DNA of 64,000 bases from Chloroflexota bacterium. GTDB taxonomy: Bacteria > Chloroflexota > Anaerolineae > UBA7937 > B3-Chlor. The position numbers and the translations under genes were made by a program. Shown here piece by piece: positions 24,333 to 33,808 of the stretch (its first letter is position 1; every line of letters begins with the position of its first letter). The notes beneath the pieces were generated by a model that was not told the origin of the DNA, made no database searches, and saw only the letters and a list, made by a program, of their open reading frames with translations. Location: the NCBI GenBank assembly GCA_030603665.1, contig JAUVXJ010000017.1, forward strand, positions 17,896-81,895. The letters run 5' to 3'.

Positions 24333-25133
24333 ATGACGGACATCAGAGCGTACCTGAACTGGGATAGTGGCTACTCGCCAATCAACAGAGAGGAAAGGAA
24401 TCTGGCCGCGATCCTCTATCACGTTCTGCTCTTGAGCGACAATCTCGGTCAGTTCCTTGACCTCATTGAGTGTCCCTTCGAAGTGGTCGAATCAGAGATG
24501 GGCATCTTCCTGGAATACGCCTACGTCCGTGACCTATGGTCTCAGATCGATGACAACGACATTAAGAGAGGGTTGATTCTTGAGCTGTTGAAGCCCGCAT
24601 ACGCGGACGCATTACGGAAGACATCCGTGCTCAAGTTCAACCGCTACTTTGGAGCTGTTCCTCGAGCGTCTGCCAGATACATACAGAGTCCGGGACTATG
24701 GAGCGTACGGAGTCTAGACAAGACGGTCCAAGATGATTACGAATTCTTGAAGACCTGTATGTTCAAGTGGGCCTTCAATGCCAAGCCTGACATTGTCATT
24801 CACACATCGAGGGATGACGCTGTGTGCATTGAGGCGAAGCTGGAGTCTTCGGAGGGCCACTATCCACAATCAGGAGTCGAGAAGAAGGTCTTCCGATCTC
24901 GCGGATTGGAGTACGTGAGACAGACAGAATTGCAGAAGTACCTGATGGAAGAGCTATTGGGGATTAGGACGCGGTTCGTGTTCCTGGTTCAGAAGGCGGG
25001 TCAGACTTCTGACACCCACCGAGTCCTGCTGTGGAAAGACGCGTTCAAGAGCCTGGAGGTGGGCGGCGTTCCGGAATTCATGTTGGAGATGATCGACGCG
25101 CACTGTCCCGGGGCTGCTGAGAATTCAAACTGA
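24333..25133 (+). CDS. PD-(D/E)XK-like nuclease-fold protein of unknown function
   Basis: The 266-residue protein has a helical N-terminal half and a central motif 'KPDIVIHTSRDD' followed by 'AVCIEAKLES' (about residues 150-168), the D...ExK arrangement of restriction-endonuclease-like enzymes. A conserved-looking 'GLEYVRQTELQKYLMEEL' segment and a beta-strand 'TRFVFLVQ' complete the fold. It lies 160 bp upstream of cas3 on the same strand but is not a known cas gene. It may be a stand-alone defence nuclease; target unknown. Confidence 0.6.
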   Translation: MTDIRAYLNWDSGYSPINREERNLAAILYHVLLLSDNLGQFLDLIECPFEVVESEMGIFLEYAYVRDLWSQIDDNDIKRGLILELLKPAYADALRKTSVLKFNRYFGAVPRASARYIQSPGLWSVRSLDKTVQDDYEFLKTCMFKWAFNAKPDIVIHTSRDDAVCIEAKLESSEGHYPQSGVEKKVFRSRGLEYVRQTELQKYLMEELLGIRTRFVFLVQKAGQTSDTHRVLLWKDAFKSLEVGGVPEFMLEMIDAHCPGAAENSN

Positions 25134-25293
25134 GACCTAGCAACCAAGACGTGTATAGTCGTGTCCGGAGGTGCCAGCTTTGAAGGAGACACGGGAATGC
25201 GATTTCGGGGCAGACGCGCCAAGATGAGCCCTTGAGCGGCGTCTGTCGCTGTACCTCAAGCCCATCTCACGCTCGAGCGGAAGGCAGCCTGAG

Positions 25294-27966
25294 ATGATCG
25301 ACAAACCTCTGCATCATCTTTTGTGGGCCAAGAAGGACAAAGATGGCCGCTACCACCCCCTGCTCTGCCACCTCATCGACGTCGCCCGGGTTGCACAGGG
25401 CCTGTGGGACGAAGTCCTGACCGATAGTATCAGGCAGCACTACTGCAGTCTGCTTCATTTGCAGCCTCAGGAGGCCCGCGCGATCCTCTCCTTCTGGATA
25501 GGGCTCCACGACCTGGGCAAAGCCAGCCCTGCCTTCCAGCGGCGCGACACTCGTGCAATGCAGCGTCTCAGCGCCACCGGCCTGCCCTTCCCGCGAGTAT
25601 TCGTTCGCTCGCGGTGCCGTCATAGTACAGTGTCCGCCAAATCGGTGAGGGTAGTGCTCCAAGAAGAGACAGGCCTGGACTCGGAGCTATCCACACTTGT
25701 GGCGCGGACGCTCGGTGGCCACCACGGAAACTGGCCGCTGGCGACCGATCTGAGGGACCTGAGGACGTCCGACGTCGGTGGCGAGGAGTGGGGCGCAGTA
25801 CGGAGTAGCCTTCTCCTGGAGATGATCACGCTCTTTCGCCCTCCGCGGGTGGAGAGAGCACTGACTCGACTGGACGAAAACAGCCTGGTGGTGCTGCTTT
25901 CAGGTCTGTGCGTGGTCGCCGATTGGATCGGTTCCATGGAGACCTACTTCCCATTCACGGATTTGCCTATCGATCCCGTGCACTATGCTCGGCGGGCTGA
26001 GGAGCAGGCAATCCACGCCCTGGAGGAACTGGGCTGGGTAGGGTGGTCGCCCCCGAGGACAGTGTTGTCCTTTGAGAACCTGTGTAGTGTCGCCCAGCCT
26101 CGCCCCATGCAAGAAGCTGTGATAGCACTAGCCGAGGAATTGGAGGAGCCGGCGCTGGTGATCATCGAAGCCCCCACTGGGGTGGGGAAGACGGAGGCGG
26201 CCCTCTACCTGGCCGACCACTGGGCGGTGACTTGCCAGCAGCGTGGGCTGTACGTAGCGATGCCCACCATGGCCACTAGCAACCAGATGTTCGGTCGCGT
26301 GCGCGATGTTCTGGCGCGCCGCTACCCCAACAGCCTTGTCAACCTGCATCTGGTGCACAGCCAGGCTCGATGGAGAGATGATGTCACGGCCCTGCGACTG
26401 GAGACGGCGGATGATCAAGAGGACGGCACGGTGGGCGCCATGACCTGGTTCCTGCCCCGCAAGCGCACGCTGCTGGCCCCCTTTGGCGTAGGGACGGTCG
26501 ACCAAGCCCTGCTCTCGGTGCTACAGACCCGCCACTTCTTCCTGCGCTTGTTCGGACTCAGCCACAAGACGGTGGTCTTTGACGAGGTTCACGCTTACGA
26601 CACCTATATGTCCACAATCTTCCAGCGCCTGCTCGGGTGGCTACGCGTGCTTGGCACATCGGTGGTCATGCTCTCCGCTACCCTTCCAAAGCAGACGCGC
26701 GGCCAACTGCTGAGGGCCTACTCTGGAAGAGACGCGCGGCCAGCAGAGATCGCTTCGTACCCGGCGATCACCTGGGCCATGGGGGACCGAAGCGGGGTAG
26801 TACCCCTTGAGGAGGGAGAAGAGCGGGTTCTAGGACTGGGTTGGATAGACCGTGAGCCCCAGGCCATCGTGGAGCGCTTGACCACCGAGTTGAGCGAAGG
26901 CGGCTGTGCCGCTGTAATCTGCAACACAGTTGGCCGAGCGCAAGAGCTGTACAAGGCGTTGCGCAATGGTGAGATTGTGCCCCCGGGGGACTTGCACCTT
27001 TTCCACGCCCGCTTCCCTCTTGCCTGGCGCGACGAGACCGAGAAGCTAGTGCTCTCTGCCTTCGGCAAGGGGGATCATCGACCTGCCAGGGCGGTGGTGG
27101 TGGCGACCCAGGTCATTGAGCAGAGTCTGGATCTCGATTTCGACCTGATGATCTCCGATCTGGCCCCCGCGGACCTGATCCTTCAGCGCGCAGGTCGGCT
27201 TCACCGTCATGAGCGAGGAACTCGCCCCGCTCCTCTCAGACTGCCGCAGCTCTTGATCGCCAAACCGGCTGACGAGGCGGGTGTCCCGGATTTCGGCCCC
27301 GACATCTACGTGTACGAAGAGTACGTCCTCTTGCGCTCCTATCTCTCTTTGCTTGCTCGGGCGCGACTGGCCCTGCCCAGCGACACCACGGCTCTTATCG
27401 AGGCGGTGTACGGTGGCGAGGAGTTCGGGCAGGAACTCACGCCCTCCTTGGCCGCTGCCCTCGCGGACGCTCAGGAGAGAATGCAGCGCCATGAGGAAGA
27501 GCACGTCCACAAGGCCCGGCAGAAGCTGGTGCGGCCCCCGGACGCCGATGACCTGCTGGAAATGCGCAATCTGGGCTTGGAGGAGGACAGCCCAGAGCTT
27601 CACGAAGCCTTCCAGGCCCTTACGCGGCTCGGCAGGCCCGGCATCTCCGTGGTCTGTCTGCATACCGGGCCGGATGGCTTGAACGTGGAGCCGGACGGTT
27701 CAGGGCCGCTTGTCGCCCTCGGGAAGCGGCCGGACTCCGAGCTCACTAGGCACCTGGCTATGCACACGATCTCCGTCTCCCACCGCTCGGTATTCGATTA
27801 TCTCCACTCCCAGCCTGTGCCGAATGTCTGGAAGGACCACCCACTGCTGCGGAACCACCGGGTGGGGGTGTTCACCGATGGGCTTTGTGTACTGGGAGAC
27901 TGCGGCTATACGTTACGCCTGACGCGCGAGTTCGGACTAGAGATCGAAAGAGAGGAGGTGACATGA
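25294..27966 (+). CDS. cas3: CRISPR-associated helicase-nuclease Cas3 (type I-E)
   Basis: The 890-residue protein has the HD nuclease at the N-terminus ('CHLIDVARVAQGLWDEV', 'GLHDLGKASPAFQRR', 'LGGHHGNW') and an SF2 helicase: Walker A 'APTGVGKTEAALYLAD' near 292, 'VFDEVHAYDTYM' near 429, 'MLSATLPKQTR' near 461 and 'QRAGRLHRHERG' near 630. Cas3 is recruited to Cascade-bound R-loops, unwinds and degrades foreign DNA. Its end overlaps cas8e by ATGA, so it belongs to the operon. All key motifs are intact. Confidence 0.97.
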   Translation: MIDKPLHHLLWAKKDKDGRYHPLLCHLIDVARVAQGLWDEVLTDSIRQHYCSLLHLQPQEARAILSFWIGLHDLGKASPAFQRRDTRAMQRLSATGLPFPRVFVRSRCRHSTVSAKSVRVVLQEETGLDSELSTLVARTLGGHHGNWPLATDLRDLRTSDVGGEEWGAVRSSLLLEMITLFRPPRVERALTRLDENSLVVLLSGLCVVADWIGSMETYFPFTDLPIDPVHYARRAEEQAIHALEELGWVGWSPPRTVLSFENLCSVAQPRPMQEAVIALAEELEEPALVIIEAPTGVGKTEAALYLADHWAVTCQQRGLYVAMPTMATSNQMFGRVRDVLARRYPNSLVNLHLVHSQARWRDDVTALRLETADDQEDGTVGAMTWFLPRKRTLLAPFGVGTVDQALLSVLQTRHFFLRLFGLSHKTVVFDEVHAYDTYMSTIFQRLLGWLRVLGTSVVMLSATLPKQTRGQLLRAYSGRDARPAEIASYPAITWAMGDRSGVVPLEEGEERVLGLGWIDREPQAIVERLTTELSEGGCAAVICNTVGRAQELYKALRNGEIVPPGDLHLFHARFPLAWRDETEKLVLSAFGKGDHRPARAVVVATQVIEQSLDLDFDLMISDLAPADLILQRAGRLHRHERGTRPAPLRLPQLLIAKPADEAGVPDFGPDIYVYEEYVLLRSYLSLLARARLALPSDTTALIEAVYGGEEFGQELTPSLAAALADAQERMQRHEEEHVHKARQKLVRPPDADDLLEMRNLGLEEDSPELHEAFQALTRLGRPGISVVCLHTGPDGLNVEPDGSGPLVALGKRPDSELTRHLAMHTISVSHRSVFDYLHSQPVPNVWKDHPLLRNHRVGVFTDGLCVLGDCGYTLRLTREFGLEIEREEVT

Positions 27967-29507
27967 GCTGCACGTTTGATTTGCTTGAATCCCCCTGGAT
28001 TCCCTGTGTTCGTCGGGACGGTAGCCCTGTCGAGTTGAGTTTGCGCGGTGTCCTGTCCGTTGCTCACGAGTTGCGGGAACTGCACGGCGAATCGCCACCG
28101 GTCACGGCGTCCCTTCAGCGTCTCTTGCTGGCCGTGTTGCATCGCGCATTTGGGCCAGCGTCGCATGAAGAATGGGCCGACCTTTGGCAGACCGGGCGCT
28201 GGGATGGGAAGAAGCTGGATGCCTACCTGGACCGCTGGCGCGACCGGTTCGACCTCTTTCAACCCGAGCGCCCCTTCTACCAGGCCCCCGACGATAGGGT
28301 GAAGCCCAAATCGGTGGCCACGTTGGTCCAGGAGGTGGCCTCAGGCAACAACCCTACCCTCTTCGACCACCACACTGAGGACCAAGGGTTGACGCTGACC
28401 CCCGGCCAGGCAGCGCGGATGGTGGTTGCAGCGCAGGCCTTCGGCCTGGCTGGACTGAGCGGCCTGCCCCAGAAGTTCACCGACGGGCCCTGCGCGCGGG
28501 GCATCTGTTTTCTGGTCCAAGGGGATTCCCTGTTCGAGACGCTAGCTCTCAACCTGCTGCGCTACCCCACCAGCGAGAGTGTCCTGCCCCACAACGCTGA
28601 TGATTGTCCATCCTGGGAGATGGACGATCCCTTCTGTCCCCCGCGGTCATACCCCCGTGGCTACCTGGACTACCTCACCTGGCAGAATCGCCGCATTCTT
28701 CTCTTGCCCAGGAGCACGGCGGAAGCGGTCGTCGTGGAGCAGGTGACCGCGGCGCCGGGTCTGCGGCTGGCCGCCGGTGTGTGGGACCCCATGAAGCATT
28801 ACTCCGAGCCCAGGCAGGGGCAGAAGGGGGGACCCAGGTCTCTTCGCTTTCGGGAGGACCGGGCTTTGTGGCGCGATAGTGTTGCCCTTTTCCGATTCGA
28901 CTCGGACCGGTTCCATCCTCCGCGCGCCTTCTACTGGCTGGGGGAACTGGTAGACAGGGGGCATCTGGATATTTCTCAGACCAGGCGCTACCTGGCCCTG
29001 GGCATGGCTACAAGGCAGGCTCGCGTTGACTTCTACCGGTCGGAGCGCATGCCACTGCCCCTGGCCTATCTGCGAGACCAGGAGCTGGTGAACCACCTCC
29101 AAGACGTGCTGGAAATGGCCGAGCGGTCGGCCCGCCAGCTCTGGGGGGCCACGCGCACCCTGGCCACTCTACTCCTTTCCCCGGAGAGCGACCTGGAGGG
29201 GGGGCGCCGACCAGCCCCGGAGGACCTGACGGGCCTTACCGGGCAATGGGCCGTGGAGCGCCGCTACTGGTCACGGCTGGAAACACCCTTCATGGAGACA
29301 GTAGAGGCCCTGCCCAGGGATCCGGAACGCACGTTGGAGCAGTGGCGCGAGATACTCCTGCGAGGTGCCAGGGAGGCGTTCGACCAGGCAGCGAACAACC
29401 TGGCTCACGATCCGAGGGCTCTGAAAGCGGTTGTTCGGGCCAGCGGTCAATTGGCGGCGGGGCTGGCCAAGGCACTGCCGGCAGAGGAGTCAGCTGTCCC
29501 GGCGTAG
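27963..29507 (+). CDS. cas8e: Cascade large subunit Cas8e (Cse1/CasA)
   Basis: ATG 27963 overlaps the cas3 stop, which fixes the start. The 514-residue product begins 'SCTFDLLESPWIPCVRRDGS' and continues 'LSLRGVLSVAHELRELHGES', the typical Cse1 N-terminus. The C-terminal quarter is helical as in the four-helix bundle. Cas8e recognises the PAM and recruits Cas3. Length is normal for the family (about 500). Confidence 0.95.
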   Translation: MSCTFDLLESPWIPCVRRDGSPVELSLRGVLSVAHELRELHGESPPVTASLQRLLLAVLHRAFGPASHEEWADLWQTGRWDGKKLDAYLDRWRDRFDLFQPERPFYQAPDDRVKPKSVATLVQEVASGNNPTLFDHHTEDQGLTLTPGQAARMVVAAQAFGLAGLSGLPQKFTDGPCARGICFLVQGDSLFETLALNLLRYPTSESVLPHNADDCPSWEMDDPFCPPRSYPRGYLDYLTWQNRRILLLPRSTAEAVVVEQVTAAPGLRLAAGVWDPMKHYSEPRQGQKGGPRSLRFREDRALWRDSVALFRFDSDRFHPPRAFYWLGELVDRGHLDISQTRRYLALGMATRQARVDFYRSERMPLPLAYLRDQELVNHLQDVLEMAERSARQLWGATRTLATLLLSPESDLEGGRRPAPEDLTGLTGQWAVERRYWSRLETPFMETVEALPRDPERTLEQWREILLRGAREAFDQAANNLAHDPRALKAVVRASGQLAAGLAKALPAEESAVPA

Positions 29508-29555
29508 CCACCGCCCCACCTGCCGCACGGAGATTCATAGCGAGAGGAGGTTGGA

Positions 29556-30062
29556 ATGAGTCAAACCGATGAGTTCATAGGCTATCTGGAGCGCCGCCGC
29601 GAGGACCGCGCCACCCTGGCGGCCCTGCGTCGGGGGCTTGGTCGCCCGCCGGGCACAGTCGCTGACATGTACCGCTACATCGTGCCCTGGCTCTCCGAGG
29701 ATACCCCGCTGTGGCGTGAGGCGGCCTTCTACACCATCGCCGCGCTCTTCGCTTATCACCCAGAGGGCGGGGGAAGCGGCAATATGGGGGATCACTTTGC
29801 GCGGGCACGGCGTGGCGTGGCCGACGATACCGCCATCGAGCGCAGGTTCACAGTCCTCCTGGCTGCGCACCCAGAGGAGCTGGAGTTCCATCTGCGCCAG
29901 GCGGTCAGCGTTCTGAAATCCAAGGGCGTGTCCGTCGACTGGCGCCAACTGCTGGTCGATTACGATGCCTGGAGCCACCCTGACGGCTATGTGCAGCGCC
30001 GTTGGGCGAGGGCCTTCTGGGGGCGCCGGGCTCACGAAGAAGACAAGAACGAGGAGGAGTAG
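29556..30062 (+). CDS. cse2: Cascade small subunit Cas11 (Cse2/CasB)
   Basis: It has 168 residues, starting after GAGAGGAGG. Family features are 'YLERRREDRATLAALRRGLG', 'YIVPWLSEDTPLWREAAFYT' and 'LLAAHPEELEFHLRQAVSVL'. Cse2 dimers line the belly of Cascade and stabilise the non-target strand. It ends two bases before the cas7 start. Confidence 0.95.
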   Translation: MSQTDEFIGYLERRREDRATLAALRRGLGRPPGTVADMYRYIVPWLSEDTPLWREAAFYTIAALFAYHPEGGGSGNMGDHFARARRGVADDTAIERRFTVLLAAHPEELEFHLRQAVSVLKSKGVSVDWRQLLVDYDAWSHPDGYVQRRWARAFWGRRAHEEDKNEEE

Positions 30063-30064
30063 AG

Positions 30065-31195
30065 ATGTTTGTGGAACTGCACATGATTCAGAACTTCAGC
30101 CCCAGTAACCTCAACCGTGATGACACCAACAACCCGAAGGACTGCGAGTTCGGCGGCGTGCGTCGCGCCCGCATCTCCTCGCAGTGCATCAAGAGGGCCA
30201 TCCGCACCTCGCCTGAGTTCGCAGAAACCACCGGCGTCGACATCGGAACCCGCACGAGGTGGCTCAACCGCCTACTGCGTCAACGCCTCGTGGACGGCGG
30301 GAAACCGGGGACTGAGGTGGATGCGGTCCTTCCAGCGTTCTTGGGAGAGTACGCTGGCAAGCTGGACAAGGAAGGCGGTCGGACTGCCGTACTCATCTAT
30401 CTGAGCGAACAAGAGCTCAGCGATCTCCCCGAGATCATGGTCGAGAACTGGGCTGAGCTCGCGGCGGAAGATAGCCGCGACGCCACGGTCAAGCGCCTGG
30501 TCAAGCGCCTCGTCAAGGGCTCCCGGGGCGTGACCAGCGCCCCCGACATAGCCCTTTTCGGGCGGATGCTCGCTGAACAACCCGAGTTGAACCTGGAGGC
30601 CGCCTGCCAGGTGGCGCACGCCATCTCCACCCACCGAGTGACCATGGACATGGACTTCTTTACCGCAGTCGACGACCTTCAGGAGAGCGAAGAGACGGGA
30701 GCGGGCATGATGGGTTTTGTCGGGTTCGACAGCGCCTGCTTCTATCGGTACTCGCGCATCGACTGGCGACACCTTGTGGAGACCCTGAGGGGTGACAAGG
30801 ACGTGGCGCTGCGCACGGTGGAGGCCTTCTTGCGGGCCTCGCTGGCTGCCGTGCCTTCGGGCAAGCAGAACAGCTTTGCTGCGCACAATCCGCCCAGCCT
30901 CGCCCTCGCCGTGGTGCGGCGGGATGGCATGGGCTGGTCCCTGGCTAACGCCTTCGAGCGTCCTGTTCGCGCCGAGCGGGAGGGCGGGCTGGTGGCCCCC
31001 TCTGTCGCTGCCCTGGACCGGTACTGGGGCCGACTGTGTGACCTCTACGAAGCCGAGACCCTCTTGTCCAGAGCAGTTCTTCCCCTTGAACCCGATCTCC
31101 CGCTGGATAGGTTGGACGACGACGCCGGGGGCAACGTGGGCGAGTGGGTGGCCGCGGTGACTAACGCGCTCTCCACCGAAGAGGCATCGCCATGA
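30065..31195 (+). CDS. cas7e: Cascade backbone subunit Cas7 (Cse4/CasC)
   Basis: The start at 30065 gives the usual N-terminus 'MFVELHMIQNFSPSNLNRDD'; the frame is open further upstream inside cse2. It has 376 residues. 'KDCEFGGVRRARISSQCIKR' is the family RNA-binding segment, and 'SAALSTHRV'-type and 'FAAHNPPSLALAVVRRD' motifs are present as 'AHAISTHRVTMDMDFFTAVD' and the latter. Six copies coat the crRNA. ATGA overlap with cas5. Confidence 0.96.
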   Translation: MFVELHMIQNFSPSNLNRDDTNNPKDCEFGGVRRARISSQCIKRAIRTSPEFAETTGVDIGTRTRWLNRLLRQRLVDGGKPGTEVDAVLPAFLGEYAGKLDKEGGRTAVLIYLSEQELSDLPEIMVENWAELAAEDSRDATVKRLVKRLVKGSRGVTSAPDIALFGRMLAEQPELNLEAACQVAHAISTHRVTMDMDFFTAVDDLQESEETGAGMMGFVGFDSACFYRYSRIDWRHLVETLRGDKDVALRTVEAFLRASLAAVPSGKQNSFAAHNPPSLALAVVRRDGMGWSLANAFERPVRAEREGGLVAPSVAALDRYWGRLCDLYEAETLLSRAVLPLEPDLPLDRLDDDAGGNVGEWVAAVTNALSTEEASP

Positions 31196-31875
31196 CCACG
31201 CTCCTATTGCGGCTGGCGGGGCCGATGCAGTCATGGGGCGTCCAGAGCCGCTTCACCGTCAGGGACACCGGCCTGGAACCGTCCAAGAGTGGCGTGGTCG
31301 GACTGCTCTGTGCTGCCCTCGGACGCCGGCGCGACGAGCCGGTGGACGATCTGGCCGAACTGACCATGGCCGTGCGCGCGGACCAGGAGGGCCTAGTCCA
31401 GCGCGACTATCACACCGCTGGCAAGGACGGCTTTCTCAGGGCCAGCGGAACGGTGGAGCGCAGGAACGTGGTGGTCTCCACCCGCTACTATCTCGCCGAC
31501 GCCCGTTTTCTGGTGGGGGTGGCCGGGGAAGACTGTGACTTGCTGGCGAGGGCCCACGCCGCTCTCCGGGACCCTCACTGGCCACTTTACCTGGGCCGCA
31601 AAGCCTTCCCACCCGGGGAGCCAGTCTGGCTTCAGAACGGACTATGTGGCGACCAGGAGCTTACGGACGCTATCGCGAGGTATCCCTGGCTGGGCACCGA
31701 TCCGAGGAGGCACCCAGAGCGTGTGCGCTTAGTCATGGAGGACGACTGGGGTCAGGAGATACGTGCCGACCAGCCGATTTCCTTTGCCCAGCGGCTATTC
31801 GCCCCCCGGCGCGTTCGAACCCTGTACTTGCAGACACCGCCCATGGAGGACGAGCCATGTACCTCACTCGATTGA
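31192..31875 (+). CDS. cas5e: Cascade subunit Cas5e (CasD)
   Basis: It has 227 residues, with the start overlapping the cas7 stop. The N-terminus 'LLLRLAGPMQSWGVQSRFTV' and 'TGLEPSKSGVVGLLCAALGR' are diagnostic of Cas5e, as is 'RDYHTAGKDGFLRASG'. Cas5e binds the 5' handle of crRNA. Its last 19 bases overlap the cas6e start. Confidence 0.96.
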   Translation: MTTLLLRLAGPMQSWGVQSRFTVRDTGLEPSKSGVVGLLCAALGRRRDEPVDDLAELTMAVRADQEGLVQRDYHTAGKDGFLRASGTVERRNVVVSTRYYLADARFLVGVAGEDCDLLARAHAALRDPHWPLYLGRKAFPPGEPVWLQNGLCGDQELTDAIARYPWLGTDPRRHPERVRLVMEDDWGQEIRADQPISFAQRLFAPRRVRTLYLQTPPMEDEPCTSLD

Positions 31876-32495
31876 TCCTCAACCCTCGCAACCGGCGAGT
31901 TCGAAAGGAGATCGCCGATCCATATCAGATGCACAGGAGCGTCATGCGGGCCTTCCCCGACGATCTGAGCTCTGATCAAGAGCGGGTGCTCTTCAGGTTG
32001 GAGACCCCACGAGGTGGGCCACCCGTGCTCCTGGTACAATCCCATACTGAGCCCGACTGGTCGTGGCTGGCCTCTGACGATGGAGCGCGCGGATATCTCA
32101 TGGTGGCAGAGGACCCCAACCCTCACGTCAAGAGTTTTGGTCTCGATTTGGAGCCTTCGCAGATTCTGGCCTTCCGGCTACGGGCCAACCCCACCGTGAA
32201 ACGCAACGGGAAGCGCCTCGGGCTGTATCGCGAAGAGGAGCAGTTGGAGTGGGTTGCTCGCAAAGCCAAGCAGAGTGGCTTGCGCCTGGTGTCGGTCAGG
32301 ACCAGCAAGGAGAAGGTGATGGACTGGGTGGCTCATAGAGGGTCACGGGAGGAGAACCTTCGCTTACTGTCTGTCCAGTTCGATGGGCTGCTGGAGGTTG
32401 GGGATCCCGCACGACTGCGCCAGGCTGTGGAGAAGGGCATCGGCAGCGGCAAGGGTTTTGGCTTTGGATTGCTGTCCCTGGCTAGGCCCTCTTGA
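31857..32495 (+). CDS. cas6e: crRNA-processing endoribonuclease Cas6e (CasE)
   Basis: ATG 31857 gives 'MYLTRLILNPRNRRVRKEIA', the normal family start; 212 residues. The catalytic His lies in 'DPYQMHRSVMRAFPDD', matching the active site of Cas6e. The C-terminal glycine-rich loop 'IGSGKGFGFGLLSLAR' is conserved. It cuts the repeat hairpin and stays on the 3' handle. Confidence 0.95.
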   Translation: MYLTRLILNPRNRRVRKEIADPYQMHRSVMRAFPDDLSSDQERVLFRLETPRGGPPVLLVQSHTEPDWSWLASDDGARGYLMVAEDPNPHVKSFGLDLEPSQILAFRLRANPTVKRNGKRLGLYREEEQLEWVARKAKQSGLRLVSVRTSKEKVMDWVAHRGSREENLRLLSVQFDGLLEVGDPARLRQAVEKGIGSGKGFGFGLLSLARPS

Positions 32496-32584
32496 GATGA
32501 CGCGCACCGAGTCAGACGATGCAGTGGAGAGGTGCTGCTGAGGCGACGTCGTCGCAGCGCCTCCCCTTGAAAGGAGGTGTCGGG

Positions 32585-33562
32585 ATGCGTGACTTGCACG
32601 AGTTGCCCAAGCTACGGGACAGCATGAGCTACTTGTATCTCGAGCATGGTCGCATCGAGCAGAAGTACAAGGCTGTAGAGTTGGTCGATGAGGAGGGGCG
32701 TACCATGATACCCGCTGCTGCTCTCACCGTGCTCATGCTGGGTCCAGGCACCAGCATTACCCACGCGGCGGTGAGGGCTTTAGCGGATAACGGCTGCCTG
32801 ATCGTATGGTGTGGGGAGGATGGCACCCGCTGCTATGCGCAGGGTGGCGGGGAAACGCGCAAGGCCTACCACCTGCTCAGGCAGGCTGAGCTGGCGAGCG
32901 ACCCTCAGCGGCGGCTCCAGGTGGCGCTGCGCATGTACCGTCTCCGGTTCGGCGGGCAATTGGACGAGACCCTCACTCTGCCCCAGATAAGAGGTCTAGA
33001 GGGCGTGCGGGTCCGCGAGGCGTACGCGGACGCCAGCCGTCAGTATGGAGTGGAGTGGAAGGGCAGGCGTTATGATCGGAAGAGTTGGGCGCGGGGGGAC
33101 CCGATCAACCGCGCCTTGTCGGCCGCCAACGCGTTACTCAACGGCCTCTGCCACGCAGCAATCGTCTCCGGAGGTTACTCGCCCGCTCTGGGCTTCATCC
33201 ACACCGGAAAGCAGCTATCCTTCGTGTACGACATCGCGGATCTCTACAAGGTAGGTGTGACCATTCCGGTCGCCTTTCAGGTCGTGGGCGAGTCCAGCGA
33301 ACGGGTTGAACCCCGGGTCAGGCAGGCCTGCCGCGATGCATTCAGGGAATATCGACTGCTCAGCCGCATTCTCCCCGACATCGACTGGCTCTTGGACGTC
33401 CCAGACGCCGTGCTGTCTGCGGGACAGGAAGCGGACAGCGATGGAGCGAGGCCCGAACCGCTATGGCCCGGGCCAGAGGATGCTACCCTCGATCAGATGG
33501 TGGAGGAGGTGGCCGGTGATCGTACTGGTCTTGGAGAAGGTTCCTACCTCGCTGAGGGGTGA
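32585..33562 (+). CDS. cas1: CRISPR integrase Cas1 (type I-E)
   Basis: Start 32585 follows AAAGGAGG. It has 325 residues; 'DSMSYLYLEHGRIEQKYKAV' and 'VLMLGPGTSITHAAVRALAD' are typical. The metal-site region 'FIHTGKQLSFVYDIADLYK' carries the conserved His and Asp residues. With Cas2 it integrates new spacers. The catalytic region is intact, so adaptation is not excluded on this ground. Confidence 0.96.
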   Translation: MRDLHELPKLRDSMSYLYLEHGRIEQKYKAVELVDEEGRTMIPAAALTVLMLGPGTSITHAAVRALADNGCLIVWCGEDGTRCYAQGGGETRKAYHLLRQAELASDPQRRLQVALRMYRLRFGGQLDETLTLPQIRGLEGVRVREAYADASRQYGVEWKGRRYDRKSWARGDPINRALSAANALLNGLCHAAIVSGGYSPALGFIHTGKQLSFVYDIADLYKVGVTIPVAFQVVGESSERVEPRVRQACRDAFREYRLLSRILPDIDWLLDVPDAVLSAGQEADSDGARPEPLWPGPEDATLDQMVEEVAGDRTGLGEGSYLAEG

Positions 33563-33800
33563 ACTCACTCGATGGCTGCTTGAGCCCCATACAGGGGTGT
33601 TTGTGGGGCACGTAAACGCTACCGTTCGTGACCATCTGTGGCGGAAGTGCATCAAGGCTAAGCGCACCGGAGGCGTGCTACAGATCTGGTCGACGAACAA
33701 CGAGCAAAGATTCACGATGCGGAGCATCGGCGAGACACAGAGGCAGGTGGTGGACTTGGAAGGCCTTCAGTTGATTCGCAAACCCTTGCGCAAAGAATAG
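33516..33800 (+). CDS. cas2: Cas2 (type I-E, CasC2e)
   Basis: A GTG at 33516 after GGAGGAGG gives 'MIVLVLEKVPTSLRGELTRW' and 94 residues, the normal Cas2e length. 'EPHTGVFVGHVNATVRDHLW' and 'GVLQIWSTNNEQRF' are family motifs. It overlaps cas1 by 47 bp. It is the structural partner of Cas1 in spacer capture. Confidence 0.95.
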   Translation: MIVLVLEKVPTSLRGELTRWLLEPHTGVFVGHVNATVRDHLWRKCIKAKRTGGVLQIWSTNNEQRFTMRSIGETQRQVVDLEGLQLIRKPLRKE

Positions 33801-33808
33801 TGTGAAGG

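Noticed and set aside
27046..27663. Long minus-strand frames inside cas3
   Set aside because: They are antisense to well-conserved helicase motifs, and high GC keeps such frames open by chance.
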